Of a stretch of DNA of 64,000 bases, positions 37,245-50,001 are shown piece after piece. Each line of letters begins with the position of its first letter. Positions within the stretch are counted from its first letter, which is position 1. The notes under the pieces were generated by a model. The model was not told the DNA's origin. It made no database searches and saw nothing but the letters and a program-made list of their open reading frames with translations. Location of the stretch: NCBI GenBank assembly GCA_030770535.1, contig JASVEC010000007.1, positions 620,001 to 684,000 of the forward strand. Direction: 5' to 3'. The DNA comes from Batkoa obscura (lineage: Eukaryota; Entomophthoromycota; Entomophthoromycetes; Entomophthorales; Batkoaceae). Made by a program: the position numbers and the translations under genes.

Positions 37245-37694
37245 TTACTCCCATACTACTTTCTTTTTACTCCAATTTTTCCCTTGACTTTTCTTCCCAT
37301 GTGCAATACTAGCCACACCATCATTTTCGATCTCTTCAATATAATTACTATAAACTTTTTCATTTAAAAAAGCAGTTTTAAATGGTTGTGGCATAGTAGC
37401 CGAAAATCCATTTAATACCAAATCATAAACATGGTCAATGGTACCACCAGAACAAATGATTTCTTTTTTGGCTGACTCGATGACAGAAGTAGGGGTATTG
37501 GATTTGAAGCTAAAGATATAACTACTGTATATTGGTTCTGGATCTATATTGAAAGGGTTAATTTATTTTTAGTAATTAATTTAAAATATCCAAGAATTAC
37601 CTGATAATGTTAATAATAGTTGATTACAATCATTGTTTTTATTCGCTTTTATTAAACTAATAAGCAATGGTAATAATAATTGATTGAATTGCAT
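37245..37694 (-). CDS. Secreted inhibitor-I9 / subtilisin-propeptide-like protein
   Basis: Two exons: 37601-37694 and 37245-37543; 130 aa. The N-terminus MQFNQLLLPLLISLIKA is a signal peptide. The body matches an Inhibitor_I9 (subtilase propeptide) fold: SSYIFSFKSNTPTSVIESAK, ...IICSGGTIDHVYDLVLNGFSATMP, ...VYSNYIEEIEND. This corresponds to the family's 'YIV.FK...-GG-I-H-Y---GFSA-LP---YIE-D'. No protease domain follows, so it is a stand-alone inhibitor or chaperone of subtilisin-like proteases, like yeast Pbi2 but with a secretion signal. The C-terminal 25 aa are Lys-rich (GKKSQGKNWSKKK). It could restrain the fungus's own secreted subtilases or a host's. Function is inferred. Confidence 0.8.
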
Positions 37695-38126
37695 TCTTTA
37701 TTGATTTCTTTTTGTTTTAACTATTAATCTTCTTTAAGTATTAACTTCAACCTTAAACTAAAAAAGTAAAATAATAAAAAACTTAAATTCTCAAGCTTTT
37801 ATTTCATTTTATAAAAAATCATCTGCTTAACTATGCCACTTATAAAACTTGATGCTTATCAATTACAATTCTTTCATTGGTTATTTAAAACTTAGCTGAT
37901 ATTAAATTTTTTAAACTTCAGTTTACAAACCATTACATCACCAATTTCAAATCAATCCCTTTAGCAATAAAAAAACATCGTTTCAATATTTCAAGAAAAA
38001 TGAGTTTTCCAATTTGATTATAAACTCAATTCAAAAACCTTAAATACAGTTTAGTTCTTTGCATACTACTAATAAATCAGAAATATTACCCTATCCTTTA
38101 ACTTCTGTTTATTAATTCTCTATCTT
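37695..38126. other. Intergenic spacer
   Basis: About 430 bp, AT-rich, between two minus-strand genes. It should hold the CAP-D3 3'UTR and the I9-gene promoter. No further feature recognised. Confidence 0.5.
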
Positions 38127-39928
38127 TCATAAATCCAAAAAAGTAAACGAAAGATTTTCATCTTCACTTTCTTCATGTTCCAATTCTTTAGGAAATGGGG
38201 AAACATTAGGTATTAAGGGATGGAATTTTTTAATATCAATAGTATCATCTATAAATTTCACTTTTCTTTTTGGATTCTTTCTTTTACTTTGAATACTACT
38301 TGAAGATGAGATTGATGTGTTTGTTTCTCGAAAGTGGCCTTGATTTTTAGCTTCTTCTTGTTGTTTATTACTAGTTTCAATTTCTTCCAAATCACTACTA
38401 AAATCACTATCTAATGTTAATTTCTTTTTCGATTCTTGTGCTTTTGATTGTTGAATTTGTAACATTAATTCTTCCATTTCATTTTCAAATTCAATTTCAT
38501 CAACATTATTAAATTCCACTTGTTTTTTGTTGACATCACCTTGTTTCTTTCTTTTTATTATTATCTCTTCTTCTTCTTTTTCTTTAGTTTCAACACTTTC
38601 TTCCAATCTTTTATTATTTTGATTAAAACTTAATCGATTTTTAATAATAGTATTGTTATTATTATTCAATCTTTCATTATTAATATTATTACTTAATTTA
38701 TTTCCAATAATTGGACTATCGTTTTCTCTTTCTATAAGTTCTCGTTGAGCATTAAAACTTAACTGATTATCAATAACCGTATTACTCATTCTCTTTCTCT
38801 CACTAATTTCCTGTGGATTAATTAAACCTTCCATTTCATTATCAAATATATTATCTATTACATTTTCTCTTTCTCTTTCTCTATCTTTATTAACTAAATC
38901 TAAAAGTTGTTGATGTTGAGGGATAATGGATTTCTTGGTAATAATTACTGGAGTATCTGGATATAATCCTAACTTTAAATGTTGAGTTAGATTATTCATT
39001 AAATTCTTTAATCTTTTTTGTTTGACTTTCATAACATCTAATTCTAATTCATTATACATAGCAGGCTCTAATATTTGTTTTAAATTGTTCATTGGTACTT
39101 TAAATGATAATATCATTTTGATCAATGTTAGTTTTAATTTAGATTGTAAGGGGGAATAGTTAGATTGTAAATAAGATTGAAATTGAATTAATAAAGGAAT
39201 GATATTTTCTATTATATTTTTAATATTAATTTGATTAATTAATTTGATATTTTCTTTTTCTTTTTCTTCATCTTCATCTAAATCATTATTAAGATAATCT
39301 TGTTGATTATTATTAATAGTAAAATGAACTATAATTTCATTGGAACTTAATATATGTAAAGCATCTTCAATAATACGATTTAATTTATTATCTTTTAAAT
39401 CTAATTCCGATTGCATTATTGGTAAAAACAATTTATTACAAATCAAATTGCTTACAATAAATTTTTCTCCTTCTTTGAAATATTGAAGTACAAAACAATA
39501 ACATTTATGTCTTAGTCTTCTATGAACTAAATTTTCATTATCATTTAATACAAATAATTGATTTTCTAAATTACTTAATGTAGATTCAAATTTCCCATTT
39601 AAAAACATAATTAAATCTAATAAATGATTTAAAAACAAATTAGGATCTTTAATTAATAATACTTGTTCAAATCCGAATTCATAAATCTCTTTAATTTCTT
39701 TTTCTTTTTCCATTATATAACTAACTATCATTTTAAATAATAAATATTTTTTAAATTTTAAATAATCCATTCTTAATAATCTAATTAAACAAAGTAATGT
39801 ATGTTTCCTCACATTCAAATCAAAATGTCTTAAGTTATTCACCATAATAGGTATATATGGATCTATAATTCTTGAATATCTTAAACATAAATCAGATAAT
39901 ATAACTACAATACTACAACTTAAAGAGA

Positions 39929-39960
<32 letters not shown>

Positions 39961-42900
39961 GCTTGTACTCTATAAACTCCTTGATTATCTAATTGAATCC
40001 AACTATCTTCAATTGTCATTTCTTTAGCTAATATTGGTGCTAAATGAGCTGTATATTCTTCTTCAATTAAAGCTAATTTACCTAATGAAATAAATATATT
40101 ATTTCGTACTTGTTTACTTAATAGATATTGTTTAGGTTCAACTATTTTTAATGTTCCTACTAAGATTAATAGACAATCAAATATCTCATCTAATTGATTA
40201 TTATTAGGATAAATCATTAATATTTGTCCAATTAATTCAATTTTATAATTAATTTCACTTTCGTTAATTGATTCTTCTTCTTCTTCTTCTTCTTGTTGTT
40301 GTTGTTGTTGACTATTATTAATAAATTGATAAAAGGTATTAAGACATTGTTGAATTATTGTATTGAAGTATTTAAAATAATTCACATCTTCATTCAACCA
40401 ATCATATTGAGTTAATTTCCATTTATCTAATAATTGTAAACTAATTGGAACCCAATTTAACGGTAGTTGAAATTTTAATAAATTCTTTGTTAAATAAATT
40501 AAAATCTCATTATTATTAGGTTGATGAATCCAATTATAAATTAAAATTAATATTTGATTTCCTATTATCAATTGTTCTTCTTCATTAACATTTAATTTAG
40601 TTAATTCATTGAATAAGGAATTATAATACACATCTATTAAATCTTCATTTAATTTCCAATATAAAGAATATAATTTCATAAACTGTCCATAACCTAAATC
40701 TATTATTAATCGATCATTATACTTTTCTAATATTGAAAAAAAAGATTCATTAAATATCGAATTTGCTTGATCTAGTTTAGCTACTTTACTATTATTACAA
40801 TCATTAATAAATTTAGCTAATCCTTTGAAACTCAATCCTTCAAATTCTTTTTTAAATAAATTTAAATATAATAAAACATCCATATAATTAACTAATAATT
40901 TCTGTGATAAATTTAATACTTCAATACTAATACTTTTATCTGTATCAAATATTCCAATTAATACCTTCTCTTTCCATATTTGAAATAATTTATTAATAAA
41001 TTCCATTTCATTTATATTACTATTATTATTATTGTAATTTTCATTAATTTGTTTATAATTAATTAATTTTTGTATTAATAAATCCACTACAATATAAATA
41101 CATTGTTTTCGAATACGAAAATTATTATCTTTACATCTTATTTCAATAATATTTAAAAATTCTAATTTATATTCTTTAATTAATTGAGTATCTAATCCAA
41201 ATTCTTTCGTTAGTTCTAAATTGAATAATTGATTTAAATCTAATAAATTATTAATTGCTTGTTTACGAACTAAATAAGGTTCTTGTTGAGTTAATGTTTG
41301 TAATGAATTAAATTGATTTTCAATAATAACAAATTGTAATACTTTTTTAATGACCATTATTAATAATGAATTCTCTTCATTTTCATTCTTTTTTTTTAAT
41401 TGATTTTTTAATATATTTAAAAACTTATTAAAATTAGTTAATGCTTTAACTTGAACTTGAATTGAAGCATCTGAAAACCTTAAAGCAATAGATTCAAGCA
41501 AGTTGATAATTAAATCGACTTTAGTAATTAAATTATAATTTAAAAGCTTACTAAATTCATCTTGTAATTTACTATCAAAGATAATTTGTAACCAATTAAA
41601 ATAAATTTCCAAAGTTAAGTTACGTACTTTAGGTTGACTCGCTCTTAAACTATCTTTAAATAAATTTTCAATTATATATTGACTTAATTTAGGTTCCATG
41701 GAATTTAATATTAATGCTATATTCTATAATATTAATTCTATCAATAAAAAAACAAATAGATAATATTTTCTATACCTTAGCTAACCCATGTTTAACATCC
41801 GCTAAGTCCATAAACTCGGTAATTATATGTTTTAAGAATAATTTTAAATCAGAAAAAGATAATTGATGATAATTAATAATTTCTTGCATAAATTTAGTAG
41901 CTCTATAACTTTTAATTTTAAATTGAGCTTTGGAATTTAATTCATTGAAATCAAATAATGTTGTTAAATTAAAATGAACCCATTTCATACATATCATAAA
42001 ATTATCTATAAAGGGCCATTCTTCATTTTTCAATATTTTTAATTGTAATTCATAACTGAATTCTACTATTGGAACTTCAGGCTCTATACTATTAAAGTTA
42101 AGCATCCAAATAAATTAAATATTATTAATTTTAAAAAAATTCTTACTTTGGTACTTCTAAACTACAATAACATCCTAATAACTCCAAATATTCCTTAATT
42201 AACTTATTTAATGGGTTTAATTTTTCAATTGTATAATAACACAATAAACTTAAATTTAAAATATATTGTATTAAATTTGAAATTTCTTCTTTTGGAATAT
42301 CATTATCAATAAATTCCTCATTATTTTCAACATCTTCAGTTTTCAATGTAGTCAATGGACTGATGATAAATTGTTTATTACAAGTAACAATTTTTTCATA
42401 TAATTGTTTTAATAATTTAATAATATATATAAATTTTTCTGGATTAATAATTCGATTTTCTATTGCATCTATATTTCAATTAAAAAAATAAAATTTAAGC
42501 CTTTAGGATAATAAATGAACTTACCAGGTAACAAACTAGCAAATAAATAAGCTTCTATAACTAACAAACATTTTTTAATATTTTCAAAGCTCAATTTTGT
42601 ACAATGGTGATAACTAATAAATAATAGCTTCCATAACCTTTTATAAACTTTAAAAATATTGATGATTTCATCTCCTTGTTTTATATTGATTTTAAAGATG
42701 CTTAAATTTTTATGAAGGTTAATATTGATTAAATTATAATAACAAATGATCGAAGTTATCTTATCTAAAAATGAACTATTTATTAAATCCATTTCTTCAA
42801 TATCAATACCTCCATATTCACTAAAACTTAAACTTTGTGATTGATTTTGTGATTGATTTTGACTATTTCCATTGCTTGTAAAAGTTGAATTGGTTCTAGA

Positions 42901-43083
42901 AACATTAGAAATAATCTCTTCTTGTGTGGAAAAAAAATAGTTTTCAAGTTCTAATAAATTAACAAACGCTTCTTTGACTGCTAAACCTTCTTGATAATTA
43001 TATGTTGTTTCAAAATCAATTGAAAATAAATTTAAATCTTCTCGATTTTTATAAAGTGGTTGAAGCGGAATCGGTATTTCCAT
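38127..43083 (-). CDS. Condensin II subunit CAP-D3 (NCAPD3-like)
   Basis: Four exons: 42525-43083, 42147-42468, 41776-42088, 38127-41723; about 1596 aa. This HEAT-repeat regulatory subunit of a condensin complex compacts chromosomes. The D3-type signature lies at about 975-1090: SLSCSIVVILSDLCLRYSRI, DPYIPIMVNNLRHFDLNVRK, HTLLCLIRLLRMDYLKFKKY and, further on, PNLFLNHLLDLIMFLNGKF. This follows the NCAPD3 order 'CDLC-RY--LVD-YIP', 'VRK--L--L--LLQ-DF-KWKG-LFFRF', 'P--F--H-IE-IF--N'. Homopolymer runs encoded by simple repeats interrupt the protein: Gln/Glu near 40275-40305 and Asn near 39930-39960. The C-terminal 300 aa are charged and disordered. Condensin I CAP-D2 is the main alternative, but the conserved block favours D3. 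The 5' end model (start 43083) is the first ATG giving a long exon. Confidence 0.8.
39928..39960 (-). repeat. (AAT)n microsatellite in the CAP-D3 gene
   Basis: ATT repeats on the plus strand encode about ten Asn in CAP-D3. A second simple tract at 40275-40308 (TTC then TTG repeats) encodes adjacent Glu and Gln runs. Confidence 0.85.
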
Positions 43084-43811
43084 AGGCTGGATTGAAAGTA
43101 GTAATATTTGAATTAAAAGTTAAAAATTTAAAAAATTTAAAATTTAATGAATGGTGGTTTATGAAGTTGAGTTCCAAGTTGATTGGCTCAAATTGAAGTT
43201 TAAACTATTTAAAAATTTTAATCACTTTATAATTGAAAATTTAAAAATCCTATCAATAATTTTTGAACAAATAAATTTATTAAATTAGTATACAAATGCC
43301 CTATTTCTGTTGAAGAGTTTTCTAATATTTTAATAATATGAACAAATCGTCATTTAAATAAATAAAAAAATGGATGTGTCTAAATAGCATGTGACATACT
43401 ATTATAGATTTTCTTCTATTATTTTAAGACTTTAGCTGCAAAACATAGTTATAATTGATTTCTATTTTCTATTACTAGGTTGAAATAAAATAGTTTATTA
43501 TGATCTAATAACCAACTAATAAACTTGTCCCATAAAAATAACTAAAAAACAATTAGGTATGAGGAATTCAAGGTATGTTTAAGACAATAAAGTCAATTAA
43601 AAGTTATCAAAGCAAACTATAATAAAGATAAAGTACTATAAAAAACAAAAATCACATATCAAACATAAAAGCTTTATTGGAAACGTTGACAAATAACAAA
43701 AAAGATAAACTAACCGTTAGTTTGGAAAACACTTAACTCACTTAGCTTGAAATTTAAAATTAATTAGAACTTTACTTGAAGTTAATAATATATTTTGATT
43801 TCTAATCTAAT
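43084..43811. other. Intergenic spacer
   Basis: About 730 bp between two minus-strand genes (CAP-D3 promoter side, ceramide synthase 3' side). No repeat copy or RNA gene recognised. Confidence 0.5.
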
Positions 43812-45057
43812 TTAATCATCGTCATCTCTAACATCATCTAATACGGGTCGTGTTGCTGCCTTATAAATCTTTACAAAAAAAAATTTAACAACCAAAATTC
43901 AACATATTAAAATAATCCTTACCATATAAATCCAAATATAATTAAATACAGCTAAAATGCTTAAACAAGCGAGACATTCATAGGTAGTAGCAGGACGAGT
44001 GCCATCTGGGTAATAACAATGTTCACTAAAAAAATCAATTTAAAAATTTATCCATGATTAAAATAAAAAATAAACTACATGATCCCACCAATGACATAAA
44101 CTGGAAATATAACACCTCGAAGTATAACAAAGGTTAAAGCAAAGATTGCAAAACAAATATCCCTTATCTATATATAAATAAAAGGCGAATCAATGGATTT
44201 ATATTAGAAAACAAATTAAAGTTACTTTTTGCTTATTTAAGTAATTCATAAGCTTAGCTAACTCCATCCAAGGATCACAAATGTCATGTGTAAGCATAAC
44301 TACTTCCCCAATACGAGTGAGGTTAAAAAAATAAGAGCATGAAATTAGAGTCAACGTAATCAAATGATGAGATAACATCATCAAATAATCTTTTTGTTTT
44401 TTCTCTGAGTTGATAGATAATAATTGAAATAGATAAACACCAGCATCAATTAAATAATGATATCTATTGATGTTACTATATTTAAAGAAATAAAACTATT
44501 TAACTAACTAATATAATATTTATAAAATTACCTTAGCTTAACGTTTGGGTATTCTTTAAACCATAAACTGGAATCAAAAAACCAGTCACTATATAAGGCT
44601 GAAAGAATCCCTGGGATACAAATAATTACTTTTTAAAATTTATTAATTCATATTAAAGAATGAAGTTAAATAAATTTACTATACATATAAATCCTAAACG
44701 CGGTGGACCTAAACTTTAATGATTTCTCTTTTGCTTTTCTAAAATAAGAAAAAAAACGAGTAATTTTAATAATTAAATAATCATTATTTTAAAACTTACT
44801 CTAAAGTTATTTTATCTTCCTTTTCATTTTTACCACCACTATCCTTGAGTCCTCGGATAAAATACTCTTGACAGAAAGGCTATAATTTAATATTCAATCT
44901 ACAACCTAAAAAATCTCAAAAAAACAAGACTTACCTCTAAAACCCAATGTTCTAAAACCACCTTACTACAAAGTAAGAATAAAGCAACCAAACTTACAGC
45001 AATTATGTCCCACTTCAAACTCAATTCTGGATGCACTTGATACACTATAAATTCCAT
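43812..45057 (-). CDS. Ceramide synthase (LAG1/LAC1 family, TLC domain)
   Basis: Eight exons: 44935-45057, 44800-44879, 44680-44738, 44532-44610, 44226-44475, 44079-44167, 43923-44025, 43812-43868; 279 aa, at the short end of the family. It N-acylates sphingoid bases with acyl-CoA in the ER membrane. The Lag1p motif is clear: MMLSHHLITLTLISCSYFFN followed by LTRIGEVVMLTHDICDPWME and LAKLMNYLNKQK. The catalytic His pair is at about 109-110, with the HD and D further on. Five or more hydrophobic segments span the chain. The tail is short and acidic (DDVRDDDD), as often seen where CK2 regulates the enzyme. The start is taken at 45057; the upstream Lys-rich frame has no ATG. Splice phases are all consistent. 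The assignment is secure. Confidence 0.92.
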
Positions 45058-46456
45058 TTTCTTTTTTTTTTTAAAAAATTGTTTCTCCACTCTTTTTGAA
45101 CTTTGCTATTTAACTAGCCCAATAAACCAATCATATCTCGATTTCAACTATGCTATTCGCTTTTTATTCCTGATCATTTGGAAGTACTAGTTTTTTTAAT
45201 AAAGAACTTTTGGGGTTTTACTTTTATAATCAGAACCTTTGATAAAAAATAGAAAGTTTATTATGAAAGATTAAAAGGCTTTGATATTCTTAAGGTTAGC
45301 TTTTATGTAACTATTTTATATTAAAGAGACTATCAAGGAATTCATATCTGAAGCTCGAGTTAATTAAAGTATAAGACGATAAAGTAATAAAAGAATTTTA
45401 AGTTTTGAAATATGGAACACAGTTTTTGATTTCTCAGGATTCTTTTATAGATAAGTGGATTTATTAGGTTGAGTTATGAAACAAATTTACAATCTAAAAT
45501 TTTATAAAAGGGTTCAATTCAAGAACTGATTCCACCAACAAGTAAAATTGATTTTATAACTAATTTTAATATAAAAACTTGTTTAGCATAATAAAATTTT
45601 TCAATCTTTATAATATAATAAAGTTTGAGTTATAAGTCTTTTATTGATATGCTTTATTATTTGAAATATTAAAAAGAATTCGAAAAATCGTCAGATTAAA
45701 GCTGAATGATTGCGCAGTTCTATCTCATTGTTGAAATTTCAAATGGAGCGATTATTTTATTACTATCTGTTTTTTTTATTTCAAAGTCCAGTTAATAATT
45801 TATTGAAGATTAAGTAAATAAAAGATGGACAAAACGATGAAGTAGAAGAAGATGCATGGATCAACTATAGCTTTGAACTAGTCAATTTATAACTTCCGAT
45901 TTATCCAAAAAACTATATTAAATAAGGTGTATTCTTAAGCTGAATTTGAAAATAAATATAAATATAAAAACTGTTTGAAATTAAGAACCTGGATAAAGTC
46001 AAATATTCAACTTCATTCGGGTTCAAATCTCTAAAATTTGTAATCAATAGAATTAGGCATAAATCGACTTATATGGCGTTAATTGCCTTGAGAAATTTTA
46101 TAGCAATGCTTCAATATTATAAATAAGTACTTCCTATTAAACGATTGTAATAACCTTAGTCTTTGTTTTGTTCATTCAATTATAGATTATTTAGGCTTTA
46201 TCTAATGCTGAAACCTTGTGTCAATAATGAGCCTTAATATAGCCATAAACTGCTATTACATATTATCAAACTATTCTAGCTCAATTATAGTAATACCTTC
46301 ATAACTTTGATTCACTTACTACGAAAGTCCCTTATTATAGCGTTTCTTTAAAATGACAGCTGTATAATAACAACATCTAACAACTTATCTAAAACTAAAA
46401 CTAATCACTATTTGTTTTATAAAAATCAATGATTTAGACTCCATCACAAGCTTATA
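45058..46456. other. Gene-free, repeat-bearing region
   Basis: AT-rich. A family B terminal word (AAAAGATGGACAAAACGATG) sits at 45818-45840, preceded by AATAATTTATTGAAG. The remainder shows no ORF or RNA gene. Confidence 0.45.
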
Positions 46457-46561
46457 TATGGGGATGTTTTTTTTGTTTCCATTATTTTTTCCATTTTTTA
46501 AGCACTGTTTGAGTGGAAAGATTGTTAGTAAAACTCTTAAACAAAAAAATACATCCCGATA
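46457..46561 (+). mobile_element. MITE family A, copy 7
   Basis: TA-flanked: TGGGGATG plus T run at left, AAAAAATACATCCCGA at right, core TTTGAGTGGAAAGATTGTTAG. The element-wide ATG frame is open on the plus strand. Confidence 0.85.
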
Positions 46562-47430
46562 TATTGCTTACTCCCTCAAGTACAATAATAACTACCAGTT
46601 TAATTGTTTTTGTCATTAGAACTTCAGTTAAAATCAATAACATTAAGCTAATTATAACAATTATTTTAATCAAATATTTGACCCCTCTTTTTTTAACAAT
46701 TGGGCAAGTTGTCTATATCTTAATTTAAAAGGAGGTTTTTATTTACTACTTTTAGTTATGTTTTTAATGGTATTATAATCCATATGACTCTTTCCTTAGA
46801 ATTTGTGTTCAATGGTTACTTGGAAGTAGATTGATATTATGAATTTAACAAAGCAAGCTGAAGCAAACATACTATTTTATTACTGATATCTAACTTAGGT
46901 ATTCTTGCTATACTATTAGTTGTATGCAGAATATTGAATTATCTTATATGGATACCTTTAATTTTATCATATTTTAGATAAACTTAAATCTATTTTGACA
47001 TATATCACTTATTATTTCGGACTATTGTATATTGTTTGTGGGGTAATTATTATCATATATGGTTATAAAAAAAGATCAACTCAGACTAATACATTTTGGC
47101 AGTTTAATTTCTTTAAAAGTGAAGAAAATCAAAGCAAGATTGAGAACATAGCATATATGCTATTTTATTTATGTATAAAACATTCATGCTAACCACTATC
47201 ATTATGACACTTTGTAAAATATATTCAATTTCCATAAACACTTTTAATTAATCACGGAGGGGCTTTTTATTGTTTATAGCAAGACTTTATACTATTGAAC
47301 CCATTATTTATTTGTTATTTATTTTTATACATAACAGCATTTTGAAAAAGCAAAGAAATTATGGGGAAGCGTTGTCAGTTTGCTTACAAGGGAAAAGTCA
47401 ACATTAGATAGTATTATTTGATGCTCATCA
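46562..47430 (+). pseudogene. Broken relic of a possible multi-pass membrane protein
   Basis: Several short plus-strand frames encode hydrophobic segments (e.g. TIITTSLIVFVIRTSVKINN, YYFGLLYIVCGVIIIIYGY, IEPIIYLLFIFIHNS) separated by stops and frame changes. The pattern suggests a decayed multi-span membrane protein. In such an AT-rich sequence Ile/Phe/Leu-rich chance translations are also possible, so confidence is low. Confidence 0.3.
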
Positions 47431-48747
47431 ACTTCAAAATAAAATATATAATTAATAAGTAGTCTAAAGTTCTTATTGTTTTTAAATCAACTTTTAAATA
47501 CTGCTAGATAAGCTTTTTTTGATTTCAAATCTGTTTTTTAATATATTAATGTTGACTAAATGAATCAAGTACATTATACTTTTTACTTTTATTAAGAAAA
47601 ATAGCCAAAGGAATATATAAGGCTTCCCCATATGTTGTCCAACTTTTTGCAAAATGACCAATGATTTTGGAAAATTACACTCCAACCGAAAAATATTGAC
47701 TAATAATAATAGCTATAAAGCTATTAAGTTCAAATGTTGTGCTATTCAACTTTTCATCTGAAAATAAAAATATATCATAATATAATTATGATGATGACAA
47801 TTTTCATTAAGTGATAAAATTAACTCTTTATTAAAAAAATTTAAGTTGAAGTTTCTATTCTAATGAATAACGCTACTTTTTTTTGTGTAAAAATTGGACA
47901 TAACATACGGTAAAGCCTTATACATTTGATGTTATTTTAAGGCAATTAAATGCAACATCGATTCCTTCTTATTTAATTACAATAGCGTTTTTTTTAAAAG
48001 TTATAAAATTACTTTTATTGCTTTGTGCATACATCGTATTGCAAAAATTTGGATCACTCAATCTAAATTTTTTTCTCTCCCTTTATTTTTAACCAATAAT
48101 AATCCATCTCTAAATAAAGTTGAAAAAATTTGATTTCAATTTTTTTTGAATACAACAGATCCCATAAAATTAAAATTGGGTTGACTATAAATCAGAAAAG
48201 GGAGTATTATACTTTCTTTACTCTTTGTTTCTAATGTAAGTATTTTATTTCTTTATAATTTTTTTAAACTATCATGATGATATCGAATGCTATCTAATTC
48301 TAAACCCAGCTCAATTTGATTTCCGTCTGGTTATTTGATATTACATGTTCTTTAGACTGAGATTATGATTTTTATAAACAAAATTTTATTGAGATTAGTT
48401 TATTAATATTTGGTTTTTTAGATTGTGTTCATCTACATCGTTTGTTTAACAAAACATTTTATTTAATAAAATTGGTATAATATCGCATTTCAGATTATTG
48501 CTCTTTCTATCCTTTTATAACTTTAATAGTTTTCTTACTTTCTATATGTTTTTTTACTTCTAAATCTCAAATAGCTATTTATAAATTGATTAATAACATA
48601 ATTGGCAGTAGGATTTTTATTAATACTTAATTATCAGTTATTGTTTTTATATATAACATTGTACAATTTATAGGGCACATAAAAAGGCACTGGGGATCTA
48701 AAAAATTAACAAAACAATTAAAACTAAAAATAATAAACATACAAACT
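47431..48747. other. Gene-free spacer
   Basis: 1.3 kb of AT-rich, T-run-rich sequence next to the Arb1 3' end. No gene, RNA or repeat copy recognised. Confidence 0.5.
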
Positions 48748-50001
48748 TCAAATAGGCAAATCATCCGAAACAAATGGTGGTATAATGTTAATAAAATTAT
48801 CAAAGAACCAAAGCTTATTTTCAAGTTGGTAAAATGTAGCTTGAATGACCATCCTTTCCAAACAATAAGGTAAAAATTTAATATTCAAATAAATTTTAAC
48901 GTCATTTAAATAACTCCAATTCTCAACTGGATGAAAGTAGGTTTGTTCTTCTTCATCATCTACTTGGGCATAATCACTTAAGTGTTGCTCATCTAGCAAT
49001 AATTGGAGATAGTTTTCATTAAGTACTTCGATTTTTCGAACTATCATTCGACAGTCCTTTTTAATAAATATAACCTTGGAGTTAAGGTCACCTAAATTAT
49101 CTTGAATGATCTGTTTAGCCTCTGATAAATTAACACCCAGCATGCTTTCAATCTTTTCATTATTAAAAAATGTGTTTTTTAATACCCATGAGTATTGACC
49201 TTCAAAGTGTATGGAACAGGAAATATTAAACTTATCTATAATCAATAGGTTTAATTTAAATATTGTAATTAAATATGAATTACCTGGTAATAACAAGCTA
49301 AGCATTTTATTAATAGGCAGCTGAGTATCGATTTTATTTAACAATGCTATAGACTCATTAATATCTTGGATATAATCAGGACAAGAATTGGAGGCTATAA
49401 GATAATTTAAAAATTTCAAGATGATTTTTGGAATTAACTTAAATGATACTAAATCAATATATCTTGGCTTTAAAATAAAACACTCGCTTATAAATTGATG
49501 AATTGAATATAAAAAATCAACTTCTGGATCTAAATCATCGGCATCAATTCCAACTGTTAAATTTGTCTCTTTTGGAATAATGTTGTTTTCGTTTTCTTCG
49601 TTCAAGTCAGTTGAATTAATAAATGGTTTAATTCCAACTTTTACTTGTCCATGGTTTAAATAAGCATTAAATAAATTGTTTTGCTTTGGGGTCAATTTAC
49701 TTTTTTTACGAAAACGTTCTATTGCTAGATAAATCCTCTCAATAAAACTTTTCTTTTCACTGATTTAAATGATTAATTAGTTAAATCTAATTTAATATTT
49801 TTACTCAAAAATTTCAGGCTCCCCTTGAACAGTTATATCTAAATATCCCTCGTCTATTTCCTCATCTTCCTCTTTCTGTACTTTAGTTTCCCTTGGCTTC
49901 CCCTTTTTCTTTTTCTTCTTCTCTTCATTCATTTTTTTCATCTTGAACTCCTCATTTGTTAGCAAGTAGTCTGGTATTTCACTTTCACTTTCTATTTTCA
50001 T
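48748..50001 (-). CDS. Arb1-like Argonaute-binding protein (RNAi / heterochromatin)
   Basis: Two exons: 49805-50001 and 48748-49759; 402 aa. In fission yeast Arb1 is part of the Argonaute siRNA chaperone complex that helps load Ago1 and directs heterochromatin. The N-terminus has a Lys-rich tract (EEKKKKKKGKPRETKVQKEE) followed by an acidic stretch. The signature then spans the splice: SFIERIYLAIERFRKKSKLT, PKQNNLFNAYLNHGQVKVGI. It matches the Arb1 'ERIE-CI-R-R--RKL---R--LF--YL--GGV' block. The rest (GIDADDLDPEVDFLYSIHQF ... YLQLLLDEQHLSDYAQVDD) is collinear with the family's C-terminal domain, as far as I can recall it. The start at 50001 is the first ATG. It is divergent from the secreted-protein cluster, 439 bp away. 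Confidence 0.7.

Noticed and set aside
45058-45090. Lys-rich N-terminal extension of the ceramide synthase
   Set aside because: The extension lacks an ATG and comes from an A-run; 45057 is the first ATG.
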